From NCBI GenBank assembly GCA_900553415.1, contig USDH01000006.1:1-24958 (forward strand): DNA of 24,958 bases, in the 5' to 3' direction. Both the position numbers and the translations under genes were made by a program. Below are positions 8,039-14,445 of the stretch, one piece after another. The notes under the pieces are model-generated. The model saw only the letters and a list, made by a program, of their open reading frames with translations. It did no database searches and was not told where the DNA came from. Each line of letters starts with the position of its first letter. Position 1 is the first letter of the stretch. Source of the stretch: an uncultured Collinsella sp. Its GTDB lineage: Bacteria; Actinomycetota; Coriobacteriia; Coriobacteriales; Coriobacteriaceae.

Positions 8039-8521
8039 TTACGAGAAGAGCTTGCTCGTGTCCTCAACAGGCGTGCTCGGAACGCGCCTGATCTCCAACT
8101 CCACCCCCAATTCCTGCAGCTCTTTAAACGCAGCGACATCCTCGTCGTTAACTGCGACGGAGGTGGCGACTTGGCGCTTTCCTTCCGACATGTGCATGTT
8201 GCCGATGTTTACCTTCTTTATAGGCACACCGCCCTTGACGAGCGTAAGCACGTCTTCCGGTGTTTCGGCCACGATGAAGATCTTCTGGCGCGGGCTCGCC
8301 TTGCCGATGACGTCGATGGTCTTCTGCAGGGAGAAGAAACGCGTAGCGACGCCGGTGGGAGCGGCCATCTTCATGAGGTTCTGACGCATGGTGTTGGTCG
8401 ACACGTCGTCGTTGGCGACGAGGATGAGGTTGGAGCCCAGGGTGGAGTTCCACTGGGTAGCGACCTGACCATGGACCAGTCGGTTATCGATGCGGGTAAG
8501 AAGAATGTTGGGTTCTGCCAT
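8039..8521 (-). CDS. agaB: PTS mannose/sorbose/N-acetylgalactosamine-family subunit IIB
   Basis: A 160-residue cytoplasmic phosphocarrier domain that takes phosphate from IIA and passes it to the sugar. Seen: the N-terminal strand followed by RIDNRLVHGQV (residues 10-20) with the phosphorylated His at position 17, and the conserved NDDVSTNTMRQNLMKMAAP segment after it. Length is standard for a separate IIB. Position in the operon is after the YajC-like gene, with a small gap and its own ribosome site. IIB being a stand-alone gene, with IIA also separate, matches GalNAc-type rather than ManX-type fused systems. Confidence 0.93.
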   Translation of the reverse strand: MAEPNILLTRIDNRLVHGQVATQWNSTLGSNLILVANDDVSTNTMRQNLMKMAAPTGVATRFFSLQKTIDVIGKASPRQKIFIVAETPEDVLTLVKGGVPIKKVNIGNMHMSEGKRQVATSVAVNDEDVAAFKELQELGVELEIRRVPSTPVEDTSKLFS

Positions 8522-8557
8522 GTTGATCAGCTTCCTTTCGTTATTTGCTGACGACAG

Positions 8558-8839
8558 TTACTTGATCTCCTGAATCGCGTAACGCGAAACATCTACGACG
8601 GCTCCGGATCGGACTTTGATCTGGACCTTTTCGCCTTCGATGCCTTTGACGGTTCCGTAGATACCGCCGGCGAAAAGAACCTCCTGACCCGGCTTGAGCT
8701 CGGTGTGCAGCTCCTTGAAGTACTTCTGCTTCTTCTTCATGTTGATTTGCGACCAGATGGTGTAAATCAAGCCCATGATGACAAGCAGGCCCAAAAGAGC
8801 GACCGAGGAACTCAGAACACTGGCTCCGAAATCGGCCAT
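8558..8839 (-). CDS. YajC-like small membrane protein encoded inside the PTS operon
   Basis: A 93-residue protein with one hydrophobic segment (about residues 8-27), a basic stop-transfer region (NMKKKQKYF) and a small beta-rich cytoplasmic domain whose motif LKPGQEVLFAGGIYGTVKGIE is characteristic of YajC. In Sec systems YajC associates with SecDF, but no sec genes are here. Its ATG overlaps the IIA stop codon (TAATG), so it is translationally coupled to the PTS. YajC-like genes also occur in some streptococcal amino-sugar/hyaluronan-fragment PTS operons, so a dedicated accessory role with the IIC/IID membrane complex is inferred. No function has been shown here. Confidence 0.85.
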   Translation of the reverse strand: MADFGASVLSSSVALLGLLVIMGLIYTIWSQINMKKKQKYFKELHTELKPGQEVLFAGGIYGTVKGIEGEKVQIKVRSGAVVDVSRYAIQEIK

Positions 8840-9282
8840 TAGATGCCGTCCTCGTCGCCGAAGATATCCTCTTCCTCGGAGCCGGCAACGGATGCGACCG
8901 TCTGGGCGGTGATGCCCGTCTGGCCAACGGTCACGGCTTGCTCGCCAAGCTCAGCGAGCGTGGCATTGCCGCGGAGGAACAGAAGCTCAATAACCATGGG
9001 AAGGTTGGTGCCAGTCAGGACCTCGACGTTGTCGACATCCTGGGCAATCATCATCGACTGGTTAAACGGGGTGCCGCCAAGCAGGTCGGTAAAGACGAGC
9101 ACGCCATCGCACTCCTCGCGCATGGCGGTAATAGCGGCGCGGAGATCCTCACCGTAGGAAGCAGCCTGGTCGCCCTCAAAAGGAACGACGGTAAAAGCGG
9201 GCTGGTCGCCAGCGACCATAGCGATAGCGCTTGCGAGGCCGGGTGCGAACTGTCCATGACCGGTAAGAATAAAGCCAACCAT
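8839..9282 (-). CDS. agaF: PTS mannose/sorbose/N-acetylgalactosamine-family subunit IIA
   Basis: A 147-residue cytoplasmic IIA domain that accepts phosphate from HPr-P. Seen: VGFILTGHGQFAPGL at the N-terminus with the phosphorylated His at position 9, and the conserved VLVFTDLLGGTPFN segment (about residues 61-74). An acidic 15-residue tail ends the protein. It is the first gene of the PTS operon; the ATG follows GAAGGG. The TGGTTACTACCA operator lies about 120 bp upstream. Order of transfer: HPr to IIA to IIB to sugar through IIC/IID. Confidence 0.94.
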   Translation of the reverse strand: MVGFILTGHGQFAPGLASAIAMVAGDQPAFTVVPFEGDQAASYGEDLRAAITAMREECDGVLVFTDLLGGTPFNQSMMIAQDVDNVEVLTGTNLPMVIELLFLRGNATLAELGEQAVTVGQTGITAQTVASVAGSEEEDIFGDEDGI

Positions 9283-9398
9283 TCAAATTTCCCTTCCGAA
9301 GGTGTGTACGATCTGAGTCCGATGATTTTCGGAAGCCAGCGGGCAATCGCCCTTAAAGCTTCTTGGAAAGCGTTCTTTGAAGACCAGTGGTCTCTCAA

Positions 9399-9411
9399 CT
9401 GGTAGTAACCA
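9399..9411. promoter_or_regulatory. Putative GntR operator upstream of the PTS operon
   Basis: CTGGTAGTAACCA is identical over 13 bases to the site before agaS and in the same orientation relative to the controlled gene. It lies just downstream of the predicted start of transcription, where bound repressor would block elongation. Confidence 0.7.
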
Positions 9412-9425
9412 CGTGACGTGTTGTC

Positions 9426-9434
9426 ACTATATCA
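9426..9434 (-). promoter_or_regulatory. Extended -10 element of the PTS operon promoter
   Basis: TGATATAGT on the minus strand fits TGnTATAAT with one mismatch. No good -35 is visible, as expected for extended -10 promoters. Transcription would start near 9419, just before the operator. Confidence 0.45.
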
Positions 9435-9702
9435 CCACAGAAGAGGTTGCTTTCGTTGATTCAAACAGTAAAACGTTTTTGCACCGTTCACGGTAAAAAA
9501 TCGACCGTTTACCGCTCGTTAACACTTCTACCTGCGGTTTTGAAACCGTTTCGAAATGCTTTGGCAAAAGATCGGATCTTTTTCTGTGTCTAAACAACGT
9601 AGGGCGGCTAAAAATAGCATGTAGAAAAATTGCAGGTCATTGTGAAGATATGTGAATTGGTCTTTTTGACTTAATACCAGTTAGAACCAGTTTAGAAATT
9701 AT

Positions 9703-9732
9703 CGGTGAACGGTAGTTTTCGACCGTTCACCG
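9703..9732. promoter_or_regulatory. Perfect 11-bp inverted repeat (operator-like)
   Basis: CGGTGAACGGT and ACCGTTCACCG are exact reverse complements with an 8-bp spacer. Each arm resembles the ACCGTTCACGGT palindrome at 9483. There is no U-run, so it is not a terminator. Confidence 0.5.
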
Positions 9733-9738
9733 GTTACT

Positions 9739-9752
9739 TGCAATCGTTTGCA
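9739..9752. promoter_or_regulatory. LacI/CcpA-type palindrome
   Basis: TGCAATCGTTTGCA has the central CG and symmetric arms of LacI-family operators and catabolite-response elements. It lies between the PTS operon and the DUF2975 gene, so either could be the target. Confidence 0.4.
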
Positions 9753-9941
9753 GTTGTTTTCCCATATGAATCGGGGAAACCCGATGAAGCGTTTGTACGA
9801 TCACTGGAAGTTTTGACATTTGTCCTCATCCCCCGCGCGTCAAACTCCGGCATCCAAAATGAGCCAATAGCTCACGTTAATCGTTTTCAATCATTACTTA
9901 CTCAGTATCCGTAACTATTTATCGTTTATCGTTAATTCTGA

Positions 9942-9958
9942 TATGATACAAGTATCAT
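9942..9958 (+). promoter_or_regulatory. Promoter -10 overlapped by a perfect palindrome before the DUF2975 gene
   Basis: TATGAT (9942-9947) with a preceding TG is a good extended -10. The palindrome ATGATAC-AA-GTATCAT (9943-9958) overlaps it and ends 23 bp before the start codon. This is the natural site for autoregulation by the HTH protein encoded two genes on. Confidence 0.5.
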
Positions 9959-9981
9959 CCAAAACGCCGATTGGAGGGGTT

Positions 9982-10620
9982 ATGGTCCATCGAAACGCAT
10001 CTATATCGAATGAAACCATCAGCCGCGAACAGACAATAGCCAAACTGAGGAAGCTCGCTCGTATCTGCAAATGGGCCACGATCTGCATTACCACCGCGCT
10101 CGCTCTGGGACTCCTCGCAGTCATTGCGATTGACCTTCTACTCATATTGCCTGGCCTCTCCCAAGGGTCGTGTCTCCAATCCGTAGAACTTCAAGCCGGC
10201 GAAGGGCCGTGCCTTGCTATCGTCGGTACCGATGCGCAGGCCCCACTTATGCTCGTTGCACACGATGGTCACACTGCCATAGGGAGCCTCTTGATGACAT
10301 GTCTCGCGCTTACCATCGCGATAAGCGTGCGCAGGCTTTTCTTCAACATTGAAAAGGGAGGCAGGCCCTTTGACCTTGAATGTAACCAGACACTTCGTCG
10401 AGTAGGACATTTATTCCTTATCGGCGGCGTTGCCGTGAGGCTTCTTGGTGCCGTAATCACAGGAATGATACTCTCAGGATTTGGCGGCAGCTTTACGGAT
10501 GCGTTCGTCGGCCAGCTATTCGAGCCCTCCATGCTCTTTGCAGGCCTGATTATTTGCCTGATTGCCAGCATCTTCCGCTACGGGTATATCCTGCAAAAAC
10601 AAGATGACGAGTTGCTCTAG
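9982..10620 (+). CDS. DUF2975 family membrane protein
   Basis: A 212-residue protein with about four hydrophobic segments (roughly residues 32-54, 88-108, 137-160 and 177-196). The C-terminal IFRYGYILQKQDDELL matches the conserved end of DUF2975/YoaS-type proteins (FRYG..LQ...D). The ATG at 9982 is chosen over one 13 codons upstream because GGAGGGG lies just before it and the upstream one falls inside the promoter palindrome. It is followed after 9 bp by a YozG-like regulator, the usual DUF2975 partner. The molecular role of the family is unknown; a membrane-sensing or membrane-stress partner for the regulator is only inferred. Confidence 0.85.
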   Translation: MVHRNASISNETISREQTIAKLRKLARICKWATICITTALALGLLAVIAIDLLLILPGLSQGSCLQSVELQAGEGPCLAIVGTDAQAPLMLVAHDGHTAIGSLLMTCLALTIAISVRRLFFNIEKGGRPFDLECNQTLRRVGHLFLIGGVAVRLLGAVITGMILSGFGGSFTDAFVGQLFEPSMLFAGLIICLIASIFRYGYILQKQDDELL

Positions 10621-10629
10621 GGGGAATCC

Positions 10630-10869
10630 ATGATTATTCTGCGGCTCGACCGCATGCTTGCCGAACGCAAGATTTCATCCAAAGAGCTTGCGGAACGCGT
10701 GGGTATCTCCCAGGTCAATATGTCGCGTATCAAGACGGGCAAGGTTTCTGCCGTGCGCTTTTCAACTCTTGACGCGATATGCCGGGCTCTCGACTGCCAA
10801 CCGGGCGATGTACTGGAATATATATCCGACGATGAAGCCGATAGCCTTTTTGGACTTAAAGATGAATAG
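10630..10869 (+). CDS. YozG-like Cro/C1-type HTH regulator
   Basis: A 79-residue protein that is almost entirely one helix-turn-helix domain. Seen: an N-terminal IILRLDRMLAER, the HTH core KELAERVGISQVNMSRIKTG (residues 17-36), and the characteristic end RFSTLDAICRALDCQPGDVLEY. This is the YozG-type subgroup that is repeatedly paired with DUF2975 proteins. GGGGGA lies 4 nt before the ATG, and the gap to the DUF2975 stop is 9 bp, so the two form an operon closed by a terminator. It probably regulates its own operon through the palindrome at 9943-9958. Confidence 0.93.
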   Translation: MIILRLDRMLAERKISSKELAERVGISQVNMSRIKTGKVSAVRFSTLDAICRALDCQPGDVLEYISDDEADSLFGLKDE

Positions 10870-10901
10870 CCATAATTAAGCCGCCAATCACGCCCTCAAC
10901 G

Positions 10902-10949
10902 CAAATTACCCGCCAGAACGACTTCCGTACTGGCGGGCAATTTGTTTTC
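10902..10949 (+). terminator. Rho-independent terminator after the DUF2975/HTH pair
   Basis: CAAATTaCCCGCCAG pairs with CTGGCGGGcAATTTG (one internal mismatch) around a 13-nt loop, followed by TTTGTTTTCT. The stem also lies downstream of the convergent SurA-like gene, and its A/T-rich base could serve both strands. Confidence 0.88.
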
Positions 10950-10983
10950 TATCAGCTAGATGCTCGATGAGCCGTGCGACTCT

Positions 10984-12078
10984 TTACGCAAACAGACCGT
11001 AGATGCTGATGTTGGCCTTGGCGTAGAGACCGTTAGCGTACTCGGTCCACTTGGAGCTGGCGCTCGAAGCCTGCGAGGAGTACTGCTGATAAGCAGTGTA
11101 GTAGGCGGTCATGGCCTGCTTGTAGGTGGCACTATCGACCGTAAAGGCATCATCGGCAAAGGCCTTGGCATAGGTGCTGTCGGCATCCTTCCAAGTGCCC
11201 TTTGAGCTATCCCACTCATCGCCGGCAAGGTTGATGATGTAGTCGGCGTAGTCCTTGCTCGCGGTCTCCTCGTTGCCGTCAGCAGGCTCGGTCGGGGCGG
11301 TCGGCATGCTTGCGGAGCTATCGCCCACCTTCTTCTTGTAGAGCTTCTGCAGCGTCGCGGACTGGCGGACGATCTGCTTGGCCTGGTCCTTGGACACGCC
11401 GTACTGCGTGGCCATGGTCTTGTAGTCCGAAGTGCCGATGGAATCCTCGGCGTACTGCTTCATTTCCTTGGAAGAGACGGTAATGCCCTCGTCCTCGGCA
11501 GCGTCCAGCAGAATCTGGTTGCGCACGTAGGACAGGATAACGTCGGCAGACGGAGCGGTGTAGTTGCCGTCGTCGTCCTTGACGGTGTCGAGGCTGTACT
11601 GGCTCTCGATGGCCTCACGCGCGGTGATGTCGCTCTTCTTGCCGTTGTAGCTATAGCTCGCCACGGTCGAATCGAGCTGATCCTCGGTCAGGGTCGCCGA
11701 GCCGACGCCCTTGCCGCCAAAACCACCGTTGCCGATAAAGAAGCCGACCACGGCAGCGATCACGACGGCGACCACAAAGATGGCAATCATCGTCTTCTTG
11801 TGCTTGGATGCATGATCGCCCTCATCGGAATCCAGGGCATCGTCGTCCTCATCCTGGGCCTCGGGCATCAGATTCTCGTCAGCGGCATCTGCGGCGATCT
11901 GAGCCTCCAGACGGGCGTCCTCTTCCTCGGCCGTCGTGCCAGCTGCAATATGCTCGGCAGACGTACCGGCGACCAGGTCGATCTTCTCGTCCTCATCACC
12001 ATTGGGGCCTTCGCCGCGCTCGATGATCTGGATGCCGTCGATCTCGTCCTTCTCGTCCTTCTTTTGAATCAGACCCAT
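10984..12078 (-). CDS. Membrane-anchored SurA/PrsA N-terminal-like protein
   Basis: A 364-residue type II membrane protein. Seen: a long, strongly acidic cytoplasmic N-tail (residues 1-90), a basic SKHKK, one transmembrane helix (about 96-115), a Gly-rich linker, then an extracellular helical domain (about 125-270) with the layout of the SurA N-terminal chaperone domain, including ADVILSYVRNQILLDAAEDEGITVSSKEM and a following KDQAKQIVR helix pattern. The rest is Ser/Ala/Tyr-rich. No parvulin isomerase domain is seen. Likely role: holding or folding exported proteins at the cell surface. The start is the ATG after AAGGAGTAACTG. It is a single gene bounded by hairpins. Confidence 0.8.
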   Translation of the reverse strand: MGLIQKKDEKDEIDGIQIIERGEGPNGDEDEKIDLVAGTSAEHIAAGTTAEEEDARLEAQIAADAADENLMPEAQDEDDDALDSDEGDHASKHKKTMIAIFVVAVVIAAVVGFFIGNGGFGGKGVGSATLTEDQLDSTVASYSYNGKKSDITAREAIESQYSLDTVKDDDGNYTAPSADVILSYVRNQILLDAAEDEGITVSSKEMKQYAEDSIGTSDYKTMATQYGVSKDQAKQIVRQSATLQKLYKKKVGDSSASMPTAPTEPADGNEETASKDYADYIINLAGDEWDSSKGTWKDADSTYAKAFADDAFTVDSATYKQAMTAYYTAYQQYSSQASSASSKWTEYANGLYAKANISIYGLFA

Positions 12079-12117
12079 AGTCAGTTACTCCTTGTTAGGA
12101 AACATAGTCCGCAATAG

Positions 12118-12146
12118 AATACGCCCGACAGAGCGCCGGGCGTATT
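12118..12146 (-). terminator. Hairpin downstream of isocitrate dehydrogenase
   Basis: AATACGCCCG and CGGGCGTATT form a perfect 10-bp stem with a 9-nt loop, 60 bp past the icd stop and ahead of the SurA-like gene. The U-tail is poor, so termination may be weak or aided. Confidence 0.6.
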
Positions 12147-12205
12147 GATTCTCAGGTTATACGCAAACACTTAAGTACTATTTTGGCGTTTGCAGTCTGC
12201 ATGCC

Positions 12206-13291
12206 TTAGGCCAGGTGCGCGATAACGGCATCGGCAAAGGCCTGCGTGCCCACAGCGCCCTCAACGGAGCCGGTCTGGGCACGACGAACGTCGCCGGTGA
12301 CCTGCTCACCCTCGTCGAGCGTGGCAGAAACGGCGGCGCGAATACGATTGGCGGCGTCGTTCTCGCCCAGGTGGTCAAGCATCATCGCAGCAGAGAGGAT
12401 CTCGGCCGTGGGGTTGGCGATATCCTTGCCCGCGATATCGGGCGCGGAGCCGTGCGTTGCCTCAAAGATGGCGCAATCGGCACCGATGTTGGAACCCGGA
12501 GCCATGCCCAGGCCACCAACCAGGCCGGCGCACAGGTCGCTCACGATGTCGCCGTACAGGTTGGGCAGCACCAGGACATCGAAGTCGTTGGGGTTCTGGA
12601 CCAGGCCCATGCACGTGGCGTCGACGATCTTGTCGTTGAACTCGATATCGGGGTAGTTGGCAGCCACCTCGCGCGCCACGCGCAGGAACAGGCCGTCGGT
12701 CGCCTTCATGATGTTGGCCTTGTGCACGGCCGTCACCTTTTTGCGGCCGCAGCGGCGGGCATACTCAAAGGCATACTCCACAATGCGGCGGCTCTTGGCG
12801 ATAGAGATCGGCTTGATCGAGATCGCGGAATCGGCGGCGAAGGTCTTCTGGCCCGAGCGCTCGACGAGCTGCGAGAGCTCCTCGACCTCGGCAGCGCCCT
12901 CATCGAACTCGATACCGGCGTAGAGGTCCTCGGTGTTCTCGCGCACGATGACCAGGTCGACGTCGCGGAAACGCGAGCCATCGCCCGGCTGCGACAGGCA
13001 GGGGCGCACGCAGGCGTACAGGTCAAAGTGCTTGCGCAGGGCCACGTTAACGCTGCGGAAACCCGTACCGACCGGCGTGGTGATGGGGCCCTTGATGGCA
13101 ACCTTGGTCTCGGCGACCGCATCGAGCACGTGCTGGGGCAGCGGCGTACCAAACTCGTCCATGACGCCGGCGCCGGCCTCCTGGACGTTCCAGTTGATCT
13201 GGACACCGGTGGCCTCGACCACGCGGCGCATGGCCTGCGTAATCTCGGGACCGATACCGTCACCGGGAATCAGGACTACATCGTGCGCCAT
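12206..13291 (-). CDS. icd: Isocitrate dehydrogenase, NAD-type isocitrate/isopropylmalate dehydrogenase family
   Basis: A 361-residue oxidative decarboxylase. Seen: nucleotide/substrate start VVLIPGDGIGPEIT (residues 5-18), the ENTEDLYAGIE loop that marks isocitrate-specific members, catalytic Lys in AVHKANIMKATDGLF, the metal-binding Asp signature around LPNLYGDIVSDLCAGLVGGLG, and the cofactor loop EATHGSAPDIAGKDIANP. The short length and this loop suggest the NAD-dependent class. It makes 2-oxoglutarate, chiefly for glutamate synthesis in an anaerobe. It is the last gene of a four-gene operon: the upstream HEAT-like gene stops 6 bp before its ATG and supplies the GAGGAG ribosome site. Confidence 0.93.
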   Translation of the reverse strand: MAHDVVLIPGDGIGPEITQAMRRVVEATGVQINWNVQEAGAGVMDEFGTPLPQHVLDAVAETKVAIKGPITTPVGTGFRSVNVALRKHFDLYACVRPCLSQPGDGSRFRDVDLVIVRENTEDLYAGIEFDEGAAEVEELSQLVERSGQKTFAADSAISIKPISIAKSRRIVEYAFEYARRCGRKKVTAVHKANIMKATDGLFLRVAREVAANYPDIEFNDKIVDATCMGLVQNPNDFDVLVLPNLYGDIVSDLCAGLVGGLGMAPGSNIGADCAIFEATHGSAPDIAGKDIANPTAEILSAAMMLDHLGENDAANRIRAAVSATLDEGEQVTGDVRRAQTGSVEGAVGTQAFADAVIAHLA

Positions 13292-13297
13292 AATCTG

Positions 13298-13996
13298 TTA
13301 CTCCTCGTCTTCGGCGTCGTCAGATTTTTTAACGCTAGCACGCTTCTTCTTTTTGGAGAGATCCAGGCCAAAACGTTTAACAAGCATTTCGCAAATCTCG
13401 CTCGAACGGGCCTTGAGATAGCTGCCCTTGCCGTTCTCGGCGTCGAACTTAAGGCGCAGCGCAAGCTTCTCGGCAACCTCGGCGTCGATCTCGCCCTGGC
13501 AAAACTCGTACAGGCAACCGAGCATGTCGCGATACTCAAGGTCGCCGTGGTAGCACTGGATGGCCTCGTCCAGGATGGGCCAAGCCTCGCGCGAACGCTC
13601 GACGCTCGTGGCACCCCACACGCACAGCAGGCGGAAGGCGGCATAGCGCAGCGTGGAGGAAATCTCGTCGAACAGCGCGGTCTCGGCGCCCTCAAAGGCA
13701 TCGCCCATCTGCTCGGGGCAGGTGGTGGCGAGCGCCGCCAGGGCATCGAGAGCCTCCCAGCGGGTCTGAGCCTCGGGGCGGTCGAGCGCCTCGATCAGCG
13801 CAGGCACGCAGGGCACGACGCGCTGCGGATCGCGCTCGGCAAGCAGGTGCAGCACGCGGGCGGCAAACTGGCGGATGCGGCGCGTGGGGCAGCCGAGCTC
13901 CTGGACCAGGCGGTCGACAGCGTTCTCGTTCTCCTCTGCCAGCTGAAGCTGTGCCAGCTCCTCGTCGGTGAGCTGTTCGTCTTTGTTTTCTGCCAT
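13298..13996 (-). CDS. HEAT-repeat-like protein
   Basis: A 232-residue, mostly helical soluble protein. Seen: an acidic N-terminus (residues 1-28), then pairs of helices resembling HEAT repeats: TRRIRQFAARVLHLLAERDP, a helix ending VPALIEALDRPE, and TRWEALDALAALATTCPEQ. The C-terminus is a basic KKKKRASVKK followed by acidic residues. No catalytic motif is recognised. It lies between a small membrane-protein gene and icd with gaps of 15 and 6 bp, so it is co-transcribed. Proteins of this type are usually scaffolds or regulators; no specific job can be assigned. Confidence 0.8.
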   Translation of the reverse strand: MAENKDEQLTDEELAQLQLAEENENAVDRLVQELGCPTRRIRQFAARVLHLLAERDPQRVVPCVPALIEALDRPEAQTRWEALDALAALATTCPEQMGDAFEGAETALFDEISSTLRYAAFRLLCVWGATSVERSREAWPILDEAIQCYHGDLEYRDMLGCLYEFCQGEIDAEVAEKLALRLKFDAENGKGSYLKARSSEICEMLVKRFGLDLSKKKKRASVKKSDDAEDEE

Positions 13997-14011
13997 AGTT
14001 ACCTCTTCTTA

Positions 14012-14440
14012 CTATTTCTTAGCGTGCTTGCCAGCACCCTTGCTGTCATCGGTGACCGAGATGAGCTGCCGGTCGGCCGCGCCATTGCGACGCGCACGGC
14101 GGCGTTCCTCAGCGTCGCCCGCGTCGGCGGCGGCGCGATGGGCCTTGTTGACGTTAAAGACCTCGTCGTGCTTGCGCCACGGGCCGACGGACTCGCCAAA
14201 GCTCATCTTAAGGCCGGCGATAAAGCCGCCGAGCCAGCCGATCGGCGCAAACTGCACCAGCGGGAACAGCGAGAACACCCAGGTCAGTAGGACGACTGCC
14301 GCCGCTCCTGCAAAGTTGGCAATCCAGTAGTCGCGCTTGGTGATCACGCGCTTTTCGCACGCCCACTGACCGCACAAAAAGCCAATGTAGATCGCAAAGA
14401 TAAAGAGCACCAGCGCGAGCACCACGAACGTCCAGCTCAT
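14012..14440 (-). CDS. Small membrane protein of unknown function
   Basis: A 142-residue protein with an N-terminal transmembrane helix (about residues 2-24), a basic loop EKRVITKRDY, a second hydrophobic segment (about 40-60) with a possible third turn (FAPIGWLGGFIAGL), and a charged cytoplasmic tail rich in Ala/Arg/Lys. The ATG at 14440 follows GGGGAG, which overlaps the end of the upstream dehydrogenase gene; the start 12 codons further up would lie inside that gene. No family is recognised. Its place in the dehydrogenase-HEAT-icd operon is the only clue. Confidence 0.8.
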   Translation of the reverse strand: MSWTFVVLALVLFIFAIYIGFLCGQWACEKRVITKRDYWIANFAGAAAVVLLTWVFSLFPLVQFAPIGWLGGFIAGLKMSFGESVGPWRKHDEVFNVNKAHRAAADAGDAEERRRARRNGAADRQLISVTDDSKGAGKHAKK

Positions 14441-14445
14441 GGGCG

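Larger units (their letters stand above)
9435..9941. other. AT-rich intergenic region with several operator-like palindromes
   Basis: About 500 bp with no convincing gene, much richer in A/T than its surroundings. It holds: ACCGTTCACGGT (9483-9494, a palindrome), a related ACCGTTTACCG (9504-9514), a TGAAACCGTTTCGA-like site (9541-9554), an 11-bp perfect inverted repeat CGGTGAACGGT/ACCGTTCACCG (9703-9732), a LacI/CcpA-type symmetric site TGCAATCGTTTGCA (9739-9752), and the direct pair ACCAGTTAGAACCAGTT around 9676-9692, whose half-sites recall the GntR operator. This looks like a dense control region, or the eroded remains of an insertion. Confidence 0.6.

Noticed and set aside
9541..9554. Catabolite-response element TGAAACCGTTTCGA
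   Set aside because: Two departures from the consensus in the right arm. It is mentioned only as part of the palindrome-rich region and not called alone.
9705..9914. 69-codon plus-strand frame in the intergenic region
   Set aside because: No ribosome site, no recognisable motif, and it runs through the palindromic sites at 9703-9752.
12215..14290. A 691-codon plus-strand open frame
   Set aside because: It lies antisense to icd, the HEAT-like gene and the small membrane protein, all of which have family motifs, ribosome sites and operon spacing. High GC content produces long antisense frames here; its translation shows no recognisable domain.
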